DNA from: Loripinus fragilis
Taxonomy: Eukaryota > Mollusca > Bivalvia > Lucinida > Lucinidae
Length of the DNA stretch: 64,000 bases
Reading direction: 5' to 3'
Assembly (NCBI GenBank): GCA_964019695.1
Contig: OZ026516.1
Location: 78,695,018 to 78,759,017, forward strand
Of the stretch, positions 30,737-42,759 are shown piece after piece. The notes under the pieces were generated by a model, which had not been told where the DNA came from, did no database searches, and worked only from the letters and a program-made list of their open reading frames with translations. Each line of letters opens with the position of its first letter. Position 1 is the stretch's first letter. The position numbers were made by a program, and so were the translations under genes.

Positions 30737-32120
30737 AACATGCCGGATAGGCAGTAATTGAAAACATAAATACTATCAACAAACGTAGATAACAGAGTTT
30801 TCTACACACATTCGTCAATTGTTAAGAACATTTTTGATTGCTGCCTATCCAGCCTGTTTATGCTCAGAATTACCATCTGCATTTGTTAGTGCAATCTGGA
30901 TAAGATTATTTCATGGCAATTGTTGTTTTTTTGCTCACCTGAGCCATTGGCTGATGGTGAGCTATTGTGATGTTTGGATGTCAGTCATTCGCTGTGAGTC
31001 AACAATTGCTTCAAAGGACATCTATTCCTAAACTACTGGCTGTATTTTGACCAAACTTGGCAGGAATTATCCTTATCTGGCCCTCTTTAAAAATTGATTG
31101 TTCAAATGGTTCCAGTCCATTGCATATCTAGGTCACACATGCTAAAATAGATTTTCAAGATGAAAACTTTAAAAAATCTTCTTGTCTGAAACCACAAGGC
31201 CTAGAGCTTTGATATTTGGTATGTAGCATTACCTGGTGGATCTTTACCAAGCTTGTTCAAAATATGCCCCTGGGGCCAAAAATGGCACCGCCCCGGGGAT
31301 CACATATTTTACATAGGCTTATGTTGGGAAAAACATGAAAAATCTTCTTGTCTGAAACCATACGGCCTAGATAGAGCCTTGATATTTGGTATGTAGCATC
31401 ACCTAGTGAACCTCTTCCAAGATCTTTCAAATTATGCCCCCGTGGCCATAATTGGCCCCGCCCCAGGGGTCACATGTTTTACATAGGCTTATATAGGGAA
31501 AACATGAAAAATCTTCTTGTCTGAAACCACAGGGCCTAGAGCCTTGGTATTTTATATGTAGCATCACCTAGTGGACTTCTACCAAGATTGTTCAAATCAT
31601 GCCCCTGGGACCTCGCTCCGGGGGTTACATACATTACATAGGCCTATATAGGAATAACATGAAAAAAATCATGCCTGAAACCATTAGGCATAGAGCCTTG
31701 ATATTTAGTATGTAGCATCACCTAGTGGACCTCTGCCAAGTTTGTTCAAATTGTGCCCTTGGGCCCAAAAATTGCCCAGTCTCGGGGTCACATGTTTTAC
31801 ACAGGCTTATTTAAGGAAAAACATAAAAAATCTTGCCTGAAACCACAAGGTCTAGAGCCTTGATATTTGGTATGTAGCATCACCTAGTGGACCTCTTCCA
31901 AACTTGTTCAAATGGGCCATAAATGGCTTCACCCGGGGGGTCACATATTTTACATAGGCTTATATAGGGAAAAACATGAATAAAACCATAAGGGCTAGAG
32001 CCTTGATATTTGGTATGTAGCATCACCTAGTGGACCTCTACCAAGTTTGTTCAAATTATGCACCTGGGGCCAAAAATAGCCCGGCCTCAGGTGTCACATG
32101 GTTTACATAGGCTTATATAT

Positions 32121-34010
32121 GAGCGTGTTCCAAAAATAATGTCACTTGCATCGGTGCTCATATAGCGGAAGTGCTTTTTATACCCCCGGTACGAAGTATA
32201 TAGGGGGTATATAGTTTTTGCTTTTACTGTAATTATGTTTGTCTGTCTGTTTGTCTGTCTGTAAACTTTTTTTTCTGTCAAAGATTTCTCAGCAACTACA
32301 TGGGTAAGGATTCTGAAATTTGGTACAAAGCTTGATAGTGATGAGTTGTATTGTGTAACAAAAGAACAGCCACATATTGCTTATCAGTCCCTTTATTTGT
32401 TCATTTTTCTTTCTCTCCAATGGAAATTTCTGTCACAGATTTCTCAGCTCCTATTGGAGCCAGTGTTTTCAAATTTTGTGTACACCTTTTTGTGTACACC
32501 TTCAGGAAGGCAAAGTGTACTGTGTAAATGGAAATTAAGATGCTTTATACCCCCGGTACGAAGTATATAGGGGGTATATAGTTTTGCCTTTTCTGTAATT
32601 ATGTTTGTCTGTCTGTTTGTCTGTCTGTAAACTTTTTTTTCCGTCAAAGATTTCTCAGCAACTACTTGGGTTAGGATTCTAAAATTTGATACAAAGCTTG
32701 ATAGTGATGAGTTGTATTGTGTAACAAAAGAACAGCCACATATTGCTTATCAGTCCCTTTATTTGTTCATTTTTCTTTCTCTCCAATGGAAATTTCTGTC
32801 ACAGATTTCTCAGCTCCTATTGGAGCCAGTGTTTTCAAATTTTGTGTACACCTTCAGGAAGGCAAAGTGTACTGTGTAAATGGGAATTAAGATGCTAACT
32901 CTCATTTTGCCTTCTTTTTTCAAATTTTCATTTTTTCCTTCTTTCTCTCTTATATAATACAAATGGACATTTTTTCTGTCAAAGATTTCTCAGCAATCAC
33001 TTGAGTTAGGGTTCTGAAATTTGGTACAAAGTTTGATAGTGATTAGTTCTATTGTGTAACGAAAGGACAGCCACATATTGCTTATCAGTCCCTTTATTTG
33101 TTCATTTTTCTTTCTCTCCAATGGAAATTTCTGTCACAGATTTCTCAGCTCCTATTGGAGCCAGTGTTTTCAAATTTTGTGTACACCTTTAGGAAGGCAA
33201 AGTGTACAGTGTAAAAGGAAATTAAGATGCTAATCCTCATTTTGTCTTCTTTTTTTCAATTTTCATTTTTCCTTCTTTCACTCTTATATAATATATATCG
33301 ACATTTTTCTGTCAAAGATTTCTCAGCAACTACTTGAGTTAGGATTCTGAAATTGGTACAAAGCTTGATAGTGATTAGTTGTATAGTGTAACAAAAGAAC
33401 AGCCACATATTGTTTATCAGTCCCTTGTTTTGTTCATTTTCTTTCTCTCCAATGGAAATTTCTGTCACAGATTTCTCAGCTCCTATTGGAGCCAGTCTTT
33501 TCAAATTTTGTGTACACCTTCAGGTAGGCTAAGTGTATTGTGTAAATGAAAATAAAGATGCTAAAGCTCATTTTGCCTTCTTTTTCGATTTTTCCTTCTG
33601 TCATTCCTATATAACATATATGGACGTTTTTTGCCAGAGTTTACTCAGCAACTACTTGATTTAGGATTATGAAATTTTGTGTACTCTTTCAGGTAGGCAA
33701 AGTGTATTTTGTAAATGAAAATTAAGGTGCTAATCCTCATTTTGCCTTTTTTCAAATTTTCAATTTTTCCTTCTACCACTCTTATATAACATATATGGAC
33801 GTTTTTCATCTAAGTTTTCTCAGAAACTGCTTGATTTAGGATTATGAAATCTTTGACAATTTTGTATTTTCTCTGAAAGTGTTACAACTTCTGATGGCTA
33901 CCGCCGGGGGTATGTGAGCTTTGCTCACTTCTTGCTATATTGTTCATTTTAAATTGCTCACCTTTCAAAATACTCTCCGCCAGCCATAACACACCTTTTT
34001 AGCCGGTCAA
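32121..34010 (-). pseudogene. mariner 3' end, fragment 1 (split by an insertion)
   Basis: Two pieces, 32121-32176 and ~33938-34010, are collinear with 34048-34175 of fragment 2. They hold the terminal inverted repeat (gttccaaaaataatgtcac) and the last codons of the transposase, read in reverse as RLKRCVLAGGEYF. The Helentron-like element 32176-33937 separates the pieces. Confidence 0.8.
32176..33937 (+). mobile_element. Helentron-like element with visible empty site
   Basis: 5' end tatacccccggtacgaagta...tatagggggtatata (hairpin), then (GTCT)n and ~330-bp core units ('aaagatttctcagcaactac' near 32285, 32651, 32985, 33319, 33642). A second 5' end lies at 32546. 3' end: accgccgggggtatgtgagctttgctcac..., containing the inverse of the 5' ccccggt and a perfect gtgagc-ttt-gctcac hairpin. 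The unoccupied site is present at ~34092-34112 (agtgcttttgttcatttt): the insertion lies within T residues with no long TSD, as expected for Helentrons. No coding. Confidence 0.75.
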
Positions 34011-34047
34011 GGGGGGGGGGTCACATGTTTTACATAGGCTTATATAT

Positions 34048-34460
34048 GAGGGTTGTTCCAAAAATAATGTCACTTGCATCGGCGGTCATATAGCGGAAGT
34101 GCTTTTGTTCATTTTAAATTGCTCACCCTTCAAAATACTCTCCGCCAGCCAGAACACACCTTTTTAGCCGGTCAATTCATTTTTGGAAGCATTTTTCATA
34201 CTCTTCAATGGGGACACCCATCAGACACTGATAAACAGCAGATCCAATGGCATTTCTATAATTGTATCTCCTTCCAGCTAAATGATATTTAGGTTTTTGA
34301 AAGAGAAAATAGTCGCATGGGCCCAAGTTTGGTGAAATAGGGAGGGTGCGGAAGGACCGTAACCTTCTCTGACTCCAAAAAGTCAGTCAAAATACATGCC
34401 TTGTGAGCGGGTGCATTATCATGCAAAAGTCGGACATTTCATTGGTGTTTTGGTCATGGT
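34048..34460 (-). pseudogene. mariner transposase remnant, fragment 2
   Basis: Reverse strand: LHDNAPAHKA, LTDFLESEKVTVLPHPPY, then a frameshift in the SPNLAP.D segment, then RRYN, EEYEKCFQ and DRLKRCVLAGGEYF, followed by stops and the terminal inverted repeat ending ccaacc.tcatata near 34048. HDN and the following D region are the second and third parts of the mariner D,D34D triad; the third Asp is displaced by the frameshift. The N-terminal half is missing. Confidence 0.88.
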
Positions 34461-34860
34461 CTGAAGATATGCATGTGGTTTGGATATAATCCTCAGATTA
34501 ATTTTATCATATAAAACCTTAGCTTAATGTTTATCACTTTTCCAGCATTTTTCGCCTAGAGTGCTATCAATATCTTATCAATGTCTATAAGTTTATATAT
34601 GCAGTACCGTTGAGTGCAAATGCTCCTACAGTTTTATACGATTCTTTATGAAACATCTGTATGTGCTTATGTCATGGCCTGAAGATATAGATATGCTTTG
34701 GATAAATCTCTTAAGTTTTGTTTCTGTTTTCTGTTCTGTGAACTTAAGTTGTTCCATGATAGTTCATATAGACAAAAGGTGGGGGGGGGGGGGGGGGGGG
34801 GGGACATAAATTCTCTGAATTTGCTTCTATTTGGTTTGTAGCATCACCAAGTGGCCTCTA
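34461..34860. other. Unidentified segment and G23 run
   Basis: Holds two copies of 'gtcatgg.ctgaagatat' (~34456 and ~34674) and 23 consecutive G at 34781-34803. It is foreign to the core array on either side, but no ends were identified. Confidence 0.4.
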
Positions 34861-36325
34861 CCAAGTTTGTTCAAATTATAGCCATGGGGCCAGTAAAGGC
34901 CCCGCCCTGGGGGTCAAATGTTTTACATAGGCTTATATAGGGAAAACGTGTAAATCTTCTTGTCTGAAACCAGAAGGCCTCCACTATTGATATTCGGTAT
35001 TAAGCATCGCCTAGGGGATCTCTACCAAGTTTGTTCAAATTATAGCCCTAGGGCCAAAAATGGCCCCGCCCCGGTGGTCACATGTTTTACATAGGCTTAT
35101 ATAGGAAAAATGTAAAAAAAAAAATCTTCTTGTCTAAAATCACAAGGCCCAGAGCCTTGATATTTGGTATGTAGCATCACCTAGTGGACCTTTACCAAGT
35201 TTGTTTGAATTATATCTTTGGGGCCAAAAATTGACCCCTCCCTGGGAGTCAATTGTTTAACATAGGCTTATGTAGTGAAAAACGTGAAATAATCTTCTGG
35301 TCTAAAACCAGAAGGCCTAGACTATTGATATTTGGTATTTAGCTTCACCTAGTGAACCTCTACCAAGTTTGTTTAAATTATAGCCCTTGGGCCAAAAATG
35401 GCCCCGCCCCAGGGGTCACATGTTTGACATAGGCTTATGTAAGGAAAAGATGAAAAATCTGTCTGAAACCACAGGGCATAGAGACTTGATATTTGGTATG
35501 TAGCATCACCTAGTGGACCTCTACCAAGTTTGTTCAAATAATGCTCCTGGGGTCAAAACTGCCCCCCCCCCCAGGGGTCACATGTTTGACAGTGGCTTAT
35601 ATAGGGAAAACAAGAAAAAAATTTCTTGTCTGAAACCGGAAGGCTTAGACTGTTGATATTAGGTATTTAGCATCAAATTTGTTCAAATTATAGCCCCGTG
35701 CTAGAAATGGCCCCGCCCAGGGGGTCACATGTTTTACATAGGCTCATAGGGAAAATGTGAAAAAATCTTGCCTGAAACCACAGGGCGGAGAGCCTTGATA
35801 TTTGGTATTTAGCATCACCAAGTGGACCTCTATCAAGTTTGTTCAAATATTTCCCCTGGGGTCAAAAATGGTCCCGCCCCGGGGTCACATGTTTTATATA
35901 TTATTATATAAGGAAAACAAGAAAAAATCTTCTTCTCTGAAACCACAAAGCCTAGAGCCTTGATATTTGTTATGTAACATCACCTAGTTGACCTCTTCCA
36001 AGTATGTTCAAATTTTGACCCTGGGGCACAAAATGGGCCCTCACGGGGATCACATGTTTCGCAGAGGCCCATCTACTGAAAACATGAAAAAACCTTCTTG
36101 TCTGAAACCACAAGGGCTAGAGCCTTAACATTTGGTATGTAGAAAATGATTGTGTGTGGTGGGGGGGAGGGTGTAGGGTCTTGTTATGCACTCAAAGACT
36201 ATAGTACGGAAGAGACCAGCTTGATTGCCCTCCACCAAATGGTTTAAATCATTACCTTCCACTGAACAAGACTGGTGCACATAGTACAGGTGAGCGATTC
36301 AGTGCCTCTTTGGCCCTCTTGTTGG

Positions 36326-36930
36326 GCTTGTGGAGGTATGACGTCATCAGCAGAAAGCGCGACTTTAAATGACATAAATAAATTTTAATGACTATGCATG
36401 TTATTGTTTTCTATTATTGATTTATCCTTGTGACAGTCATAGTTACAAATACGTGTTTTTTGAATCAAGACTCGAAATTTGTCGGCTAAATTAATCACTT
36501 ACAATCATTATGTATCAGGCATGATATGAGCCAGATGCAACTGCTTGCAGCTAAGGCTCAGATAAAGAATGTGCGAATGTGCATTCTTGTCAGAACCATC
36601 GTTGCTGGCAAAGGAACAGTAAGGCAAGACCAGAGATAAGACCTGCTGTCTCACTAGATAGCTGGCGTGGTGGTCTGGTTTTACTCATGTAAAAAGCTTC
36701 ATGCATCAAACATTTTAGTAATGGAAGAACAATGTGTTCATCCAGATCAGATTGTGAAAATTCTCAGACTGATATGACTTTCAGCACCAATCATTATTGT
36801 GTCAGGTTGCATTAAAACAATTCCTGCTACAAAGTGGATATAGTGTGTGTGTGTGTGTGTAACATTTGACATCTGCATCCACACTTATTGAAATATAGAT
36901 GTACCACAGTCTCTGACCAATGACCTTTGG
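36326..36930. other. Intergenic, no feature recognised
   Basis: No conserved frame. A short (TG)n tract lies at 36844-36860. Confidence 0.4.
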
Positions 36931-39420
36931 GTTTTTCTATTTCAAATGACTATAGAATTCAATTTTTTTATAGTATTCAGCATGTACATGGTGATTTATA
37001 AAAGCATTTAGGAATAAATTCGAGGACCCATCAGTAGGATGCACAGGTGATTTTTTTTTTTTTTTTCCACTTTTACGTGATATAATTTAAATCTGCGGTA
37101 CATTTCTCTCACTTTAACAATGCATGAGTCATCCTCAGGTCTCATAGCAACGGGAAGTTAAAACAGTTGGATAGTAAAACTTGTTTTATGAGATAAAATT
37201 GGGAAAAACGTCTTTATGCAGATCATGGTGAAAGTATGTACTATTCGTTTTGCTGGTCCCCATTTTAAAACAGCTGACAGAATGAAAAAGGTCGCTTAAA
37301 GTGTATGCATAACCAATCCTTTTCCTTCCATCATGTCAGCCTCGGTCACACATATACATGAACGCACACACACACGTACACACAGGCAACAAACAGAGGA
37401 TGGTGGGGGCCATTGGTGGGTTGCTGCTTGATGCTTATCTGTAACTAGGCCCACCATGTCTCAATTTGAAGGTTTCTTTAGCTCTGACTATCTGTGAGTC
37501 ATGGGCCCTTTTCTTTATTTCATCATAGTGTGTTAATTTGATTAGATGGTTTCTTCATCATGGCAGTAGTGAAGAAGACTCCATGCTAGCTTCAAACAAT
37601 ACTTTTGACTTGGTTGGCTTTTTCCAAAGAAACACGCATCTCACCCAATAAAAAAATATGCCAAAAAGCATGAACGTCAGAGTGACGTCGAATGTTGGTG
37701 ATGACGTTTCAAAAATCCATTATCTCTGTTTGTTGTTTTGCATGTCCTATTAGGACTCTTTGTTAATCTTAAATTAATATGTGGAACTGGGCCAAATTAA
37801 AAAGTGGCAAATTTATTCTGTAGTAGAGTATATTACGTTTATCTCTTTCAGCAATTGACAAAACTGACAATGGCACATTATTTTTGCTGATGTACTTGTG
37901 TACAGGAGCAATAGGACTGAATAAAACTGCATTTGCACACAAGTGCAAAATGTACACATGTAAATTTTGCCCACGTGATAAGGGTCTATAGTGATATTTT
38001 ATTTAATTTGTGAGCTGAAAATTGAATATTTCTAAGTTCATAAAACACCGAATCATGATAGCACGCACATGTAAATTGCACTTGCCTACACCACACCTTT
38101 ATAAAGAATAATAGGAGTTTTCAGTGTTATATAGTATTTCTTTATTTTGCTCTAAATCATAGATCCTAACCCTAAAATACCAGACTTTTTTTTATCTTAT
38201 ATAACCATTTTTAAAACCTTTAGAAATCTCTGCATAATGCATGGGGTACCTTTGTGCAATAAACTTGCCGATTTGAGAATTTTGTTGCAACTGATTTTTT
38301 TTCAGTAAAATGAAGGCAATCTTTACAAGAGGATTCCTGGACGGACAGTACTGGTGTATAGTATACAGTTATTTCATGCCTGTTTGGTGAATAGATAGCA
38401 TAGCATGTTTATCAGTCATTTTTGGTTATTCCTGGTTTGATTCTGTTTGTGTCACTGTGGCATGCATGTTTGCCAGCTAATAAGACAACATTCATCAAAC
38501 GTATGTGAATCATCTGAGAATATAGTAATTGAATAAATGAACACATGGAATTCAAGCTGAGCTTGAGGTTATGTTTGGGATATGAGTTATCCTAATAACA
38601 CAAAGGCAGTTTACTACTACTTGCATTCAATCTTTTGAGAGTTGCTCTGTTTGAATCAGTGGGTGATAAAAAGAAAATATTTTCTTTGACATATTTTCAT
38701 AAAGAGAACGTGCATTCCAATCAGCACTGCTACCAACCTAGCTACCTTGCCCTGTCTAACCAAACAAAAATGAAACATACAAAGCTTTAATCAAGTTAAT
38801 GAATGGTCTTTGAATATGAAGATCTAATTTCATTCATTTTTTATGAATGGTTCCGCCATTGAAACATATTTATAACATAAAGGATGTTATTCCAAATTAC
38901 ATAAATAAGAAGACAAGCCACTTACTCTAAAGATATTCAGATGTTAATGACCTGCTTGTGTGTGGGGGAGGGGTGGGTATGTGCCTGTGTTATCAAACGA
39001 CGAATGGCTAACATGCTAGGAGGAAAAAAGGATTGATTATGCACACCATTTAAGTTACATTTCATTCTGCCAGCTGGTTTAAAATGTAGACCGGCAAACA
39101 GCGAAGTATATAATTCGCCAAGATCTTTGTAAAGTCCTTTCCCCCCATTTTCCCTCATAAAACAGGTTTTACTATCCAATTGTTACAACTTTATGTTGCT
39201 ATGAGACCAGACGATGACTCGTGGATGGACAAAGTGAAAGAAATGTACCCCAGATTAAAATTATATCACGTAAAAGCTGAAAATTGAAAAAAACTGACCT
39301 ACCCTCTGGATCGGTACTCGAATCTATTCCTAATTATTCATTTAAATCGCCATATACAGACTGAATACTTAAAAAGGCTTTTGGCATATGACATGTTTTT
39401 CTTTATAGTATGAACACCAA
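36930..39420. mobile_element. 2.5-kb unit bounded by long diverged inverted repeats
   Basis: Left arm ~36930-37195 and right arm ~39165-39420 are inverted copies: tagtattcag, ggaataaattcgag, 'ttttacgtgatataatttaa', ggtctcatagcaac, ggatagtaaaac..gttttatgag on the left all reappear reversed on the right (75-80% identity by eye). Interior has a Penelope fragment (37400-37595) and no transposase. Could be an old long-TIR DNA transposon or an inverted segmental duplication. Confidence 0.7.
37400..37595 (+). mobile_element. Penelope-like element fragment
   Basis: Forward match to the reverse complement of ~9240-9440 (gtctcaatttgaaggtttct, 'gctctgactatctgtgagtc', 'gtgttaatttgatta'). It is a tail segment of the second subtype. 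Confidence 0.65.
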
Positions 39421-39894
39421 CAAAAATGAAATTACCTACCACATCCGTTGTTGAATGATAAGGTGACGCCATTTTATTCCATAAACTAGGCGTATGAAGT
39501 ACCAGCAATAGGCGTTAATACCGGCAAAGTGACGCATACATTTACCAGTGTGGTTCATTGTATTCAACATATTATTGTATTACGAACTTTCTTTGAAGGT
39601 CAATTTGTTTTAGCACACAATGCATACCCTTGTGAAATGCTGCATTTTGGTCATGTGACCTGGACCATATTATAGAAAACTTGTCTGCTCTAATGGATGC
39701 TCAATGTGATAACTTCCAATAGGGTCTATGACCCTTGGGTTTCTGAGGAAATGTGTTTAAGATTTGTTGGTTAAAGTCCTTAACTATATCCTTTCGAAAA
39801 AGTTTGGACCCAGACCAGGACCAACTGAACCAAAACCGTTTGACACTCTGACAGATGTAAAGGGTTAACGGTTCCAACTTAAAGATTTATCTAT

Positions 39895-40415
39895 TGATGA
39901 GATGGTAGGGGCCTGATGCTTTGGTTGTTGTCAGGCCCGCCGGGGTTTACCTGTTGGATTTCTTTTGTTCCGGTATTCAGTTTTATATTCTGTTGGAGTC
40001 CTTGTCTTTGCTTTATCTCATTTTTATGTCTTGATTTATATGTTCTAGGTGATGATGCCTGGACAAGTTAGGGGTCTTACATGTAAACCAAATATCTATG
40101 TGTCTTGTCTTGATCCACATCTGAACTTAGGGTGAGGTTGGCCCCATGAAAATGGTTTAAGCCCTCCTTTGACCGTTCCGAGGCAGTACTTCTTTTGTGG
40201 ATCATTTGTGTTATCTATGTCATGTGTTTTTCATGCTTTCGGGTCTGTTCATTGCTGCCTTGTGGTCACCTGCTGGGAAAAGGCTTACCTCTTGGTTCTT
40301 GTTTGTGATGTTTAATTGTGTTTTTGTCACTTTCCCATGTGGTATCCTGGATCAGGTGTAGCACTTGATTGTATCGATTCCCGATCTTTGCCGCCTTTCT
40401 TACTTTAAAACACTT
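39895..40415 (+). mobile_element. Penelope-like element 3' tail, near full length
   Basis: gcctgatgctttggttgttg...ccggggtttacctgttgg...'tgatccacatctgaacttag'...gtggtcacctgctggg...cttgattgtatcgattcc...cttacttt. The clearest tail copy in the window, useful as a reference for the others. Confidence 0.85.
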
Positions 40416-42640
40416 TGTATTTTCTATAATATTTGTCTCACTAAGTTAAACATATATAGCAAGCAAATATAATGGTTTTGGCATCAATGGTTATCGAAAA
40501 CTTTGTCCTTAATGCCTTAGGAATCAAATTTGACCTTGTCATAATAGAGGTCAAGGTCACCTAGGGCCATTCACTCGAAATATTGAGATAGAAAGTCAAC
40601 ATTAAATTGAAATGGTCACGAAAACAATTCAGAAATTTATGCCTTCAGATGCCTATTCTTTGTAATGAGAGGTTGAAATACAAAGTAAAACTCATCTGAA
40701 TTTCAAGTTCAGTAGTCATGGAATTAGAAATTGTGATATATTGCTTGATCCTAAACATGACACAATCTAAACTTTAAGTTCAACTTCCGTACCTTTCTGA
40801 ATTGTCTCTTTACTCAGAATTTAGACAGTTGAATTCGATGTAATTTTTTATGAGTTTATGCATTGCCATTTAAATATTCAAACCACAAGCTGACTTATGT
40901 TTTGTAGCCCTAATATAACATTTCACATTTCAACATAAATGAGCCAGATATTTAGGTATTTATCGCATATGCATCAGATGAGGTTTCACTTCCATGAAGT
41001 CTCGCAAATATTTTTGCTGCCCATACACCAAAAGCAGAGCTGTCGATGAGAACAAAAGTATAAGTGGCCTCTATCCTCACTAGATGCTGTGATGAACATT
41101 CGACATTTCTAAAGCGTGTATCACGCTTTCCTAGGCCTAAGATCACTCAAAAATCATAACTTCAATATTGGCTTTGAAATATTGATTCCTGTGGATGACA
41201 TATCAGTCTATGTATTTAGTCATTCCAACACAGCTCTGTACGTGTACATGCTTGGTCTAATCTTATCATCATCAGATAGTATAAATGATAGGTGCTAAAA
41301 AGATGTCATGGCGAGCCACAATGTACGCCTTTAACAAGACAGATAATTTTCATAAAATTTTTATTACACTGTTCATTATTATCAATTATCACCAATTTAA
41401 CCTGAGCAAGAACCAGATGGGTTGTCTGGTCAACACTGCCTCTGGTCAGACAGCATTTTAGTCAAGTTGGTCAGTTTTTGGTCAGCTTTTGGTTTGGTCA
41501 ACAGTCTGCAGTGAGCTAGACCCTGCTTTTCGCATCATTCTTGATGTGTTAAATTAATGATAGGCTATTCTATGAAAATTGAATTTTTCGAAAGAACCTT
41601 TTTATTTATAGTGTTTTCCTTTCGACATAGCAAACTCTAAATAACTGATCAGACAAAAAGCACATTGTCTTTTGAAAAAAATCTGTAGCTTTAGTAAATG
41701 CTAAAACTTACGCCACGACCCATCAAACTTGTTTCAGTCATGAACCCCCCCCCCTTGTACTGGCGACTGTACTGACCGGTACTGACCATAACAGAACAGA
41801 GAGAGAAAATAGAGAATAAAAGCTCTACAAGTTTAGCTTTTAAAAAAGCTTAGAACCATCGCATAGCGTATAAAAGTTACTAGACTAGAATACCTTTTAG
41901 TGTTTTAATTTTGCATTTGCTGAGACCACTCTTCTTCATTTTTTCATGGACTTCAAACTCTGAGTATTTATTGTTTTAGTTAACTATTTGTATGCACTAA
42001 GTTCTGAATAGGTGAACTATTGGAAGCAATTAAAAAAGGAAATATGCACATTCCGAAAAAATCTAGTAGTGCAAACACTGAAAAAATCTAGTAGTGCAAA
42101 CACTGAATAGTGGTAGAGTTCACCCATCCTCCCAAGCAGACATTTTAGCAGTACATGTATGTATCCATATTCCTAAATCTAAACCTAATTAACGAGGCAT
42201 GCGCATAAAACCTTGGGACATAATGAAACTGATCCGTCTAAATCTGAGAATTACATCACACTTTGCGGAGAATATGCAAAGGCCCCATGTCTCCAGGGTT
42301 AATTGTTGTAAAAAGTCTTAGAACAATCACATATCGCATTATTGTAACTAGAAAACACTTTTAATAGTTTTGATTTTGCATTTTCTATAGCCACTATAAT
42401 CACGCATTTCTTTGACTTGGGGACGTTTTTGAAGTAAACACGGATTGAAGACAGAACCGTAAGTACATCTCTGTGGGGAGTTTGATTTCGTCACGCCAAG
42501 AATATCCGAATTTGCTCCAGCGGGATATTTGGCTTCCGGCTCAAAGGAGTAGATCTCTTTACGACCTTTCGTTTTCAGTAGCAAGCCGGTATCCAGGGAA
42601 GTGTACTAACGTATATCACCATCGCTGACGCGATGGTGAA
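40416..42640. other. Intergenic, no gene recognised
   Basis: Contains a diverged duplication (41848-41920 versus 42314-42385: 'ttagaac.atc.cata', 'ttttgattttgcatttt') and a 29-bp tandem pair (aatctagtagtgcaaacact, at ~42060 and ~42089). Open frames have no recognisable similarity. Confidence 0.45.
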
Positions 42641-42759
42641 TTATTGTAGACTGGCGTCGAAAAGATAGTGAGTATGACCAGGAAATGCCACAATCACGTA
42701 CCTCAGACGAGCACAGGGCACCACAACTCTAAACCTTCTTCTTCTTCAAGGGTAGTAAT

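Larger units (their letters stand above)
30925..36325 (+). mobile_element. Large tandem-core element (Helentron/pearl-like), with nested insertions
   Basis: 5' end ctcacctgagccattggctg...atggtgagc at 30934 forms a hairpin. Then ~155-165-bp core units ('tcacatgttttacataggct', 'tgatatttggtatgtagcat', 'gtggacctctaccaagtttg') run 31050-32110 and 34810-36250. The 3' end at ~36287-36323 reads caggtgagcgattcagtgcc...tggccctcttg, with gtgag inverse to the 5' ctcac. Inside are two mariner fragments, another Helentron-like element (32176-33937), an unidentified segment (34460-34780) and a run of 23 G (34781-34803). No coding. Confidence 0.65.
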
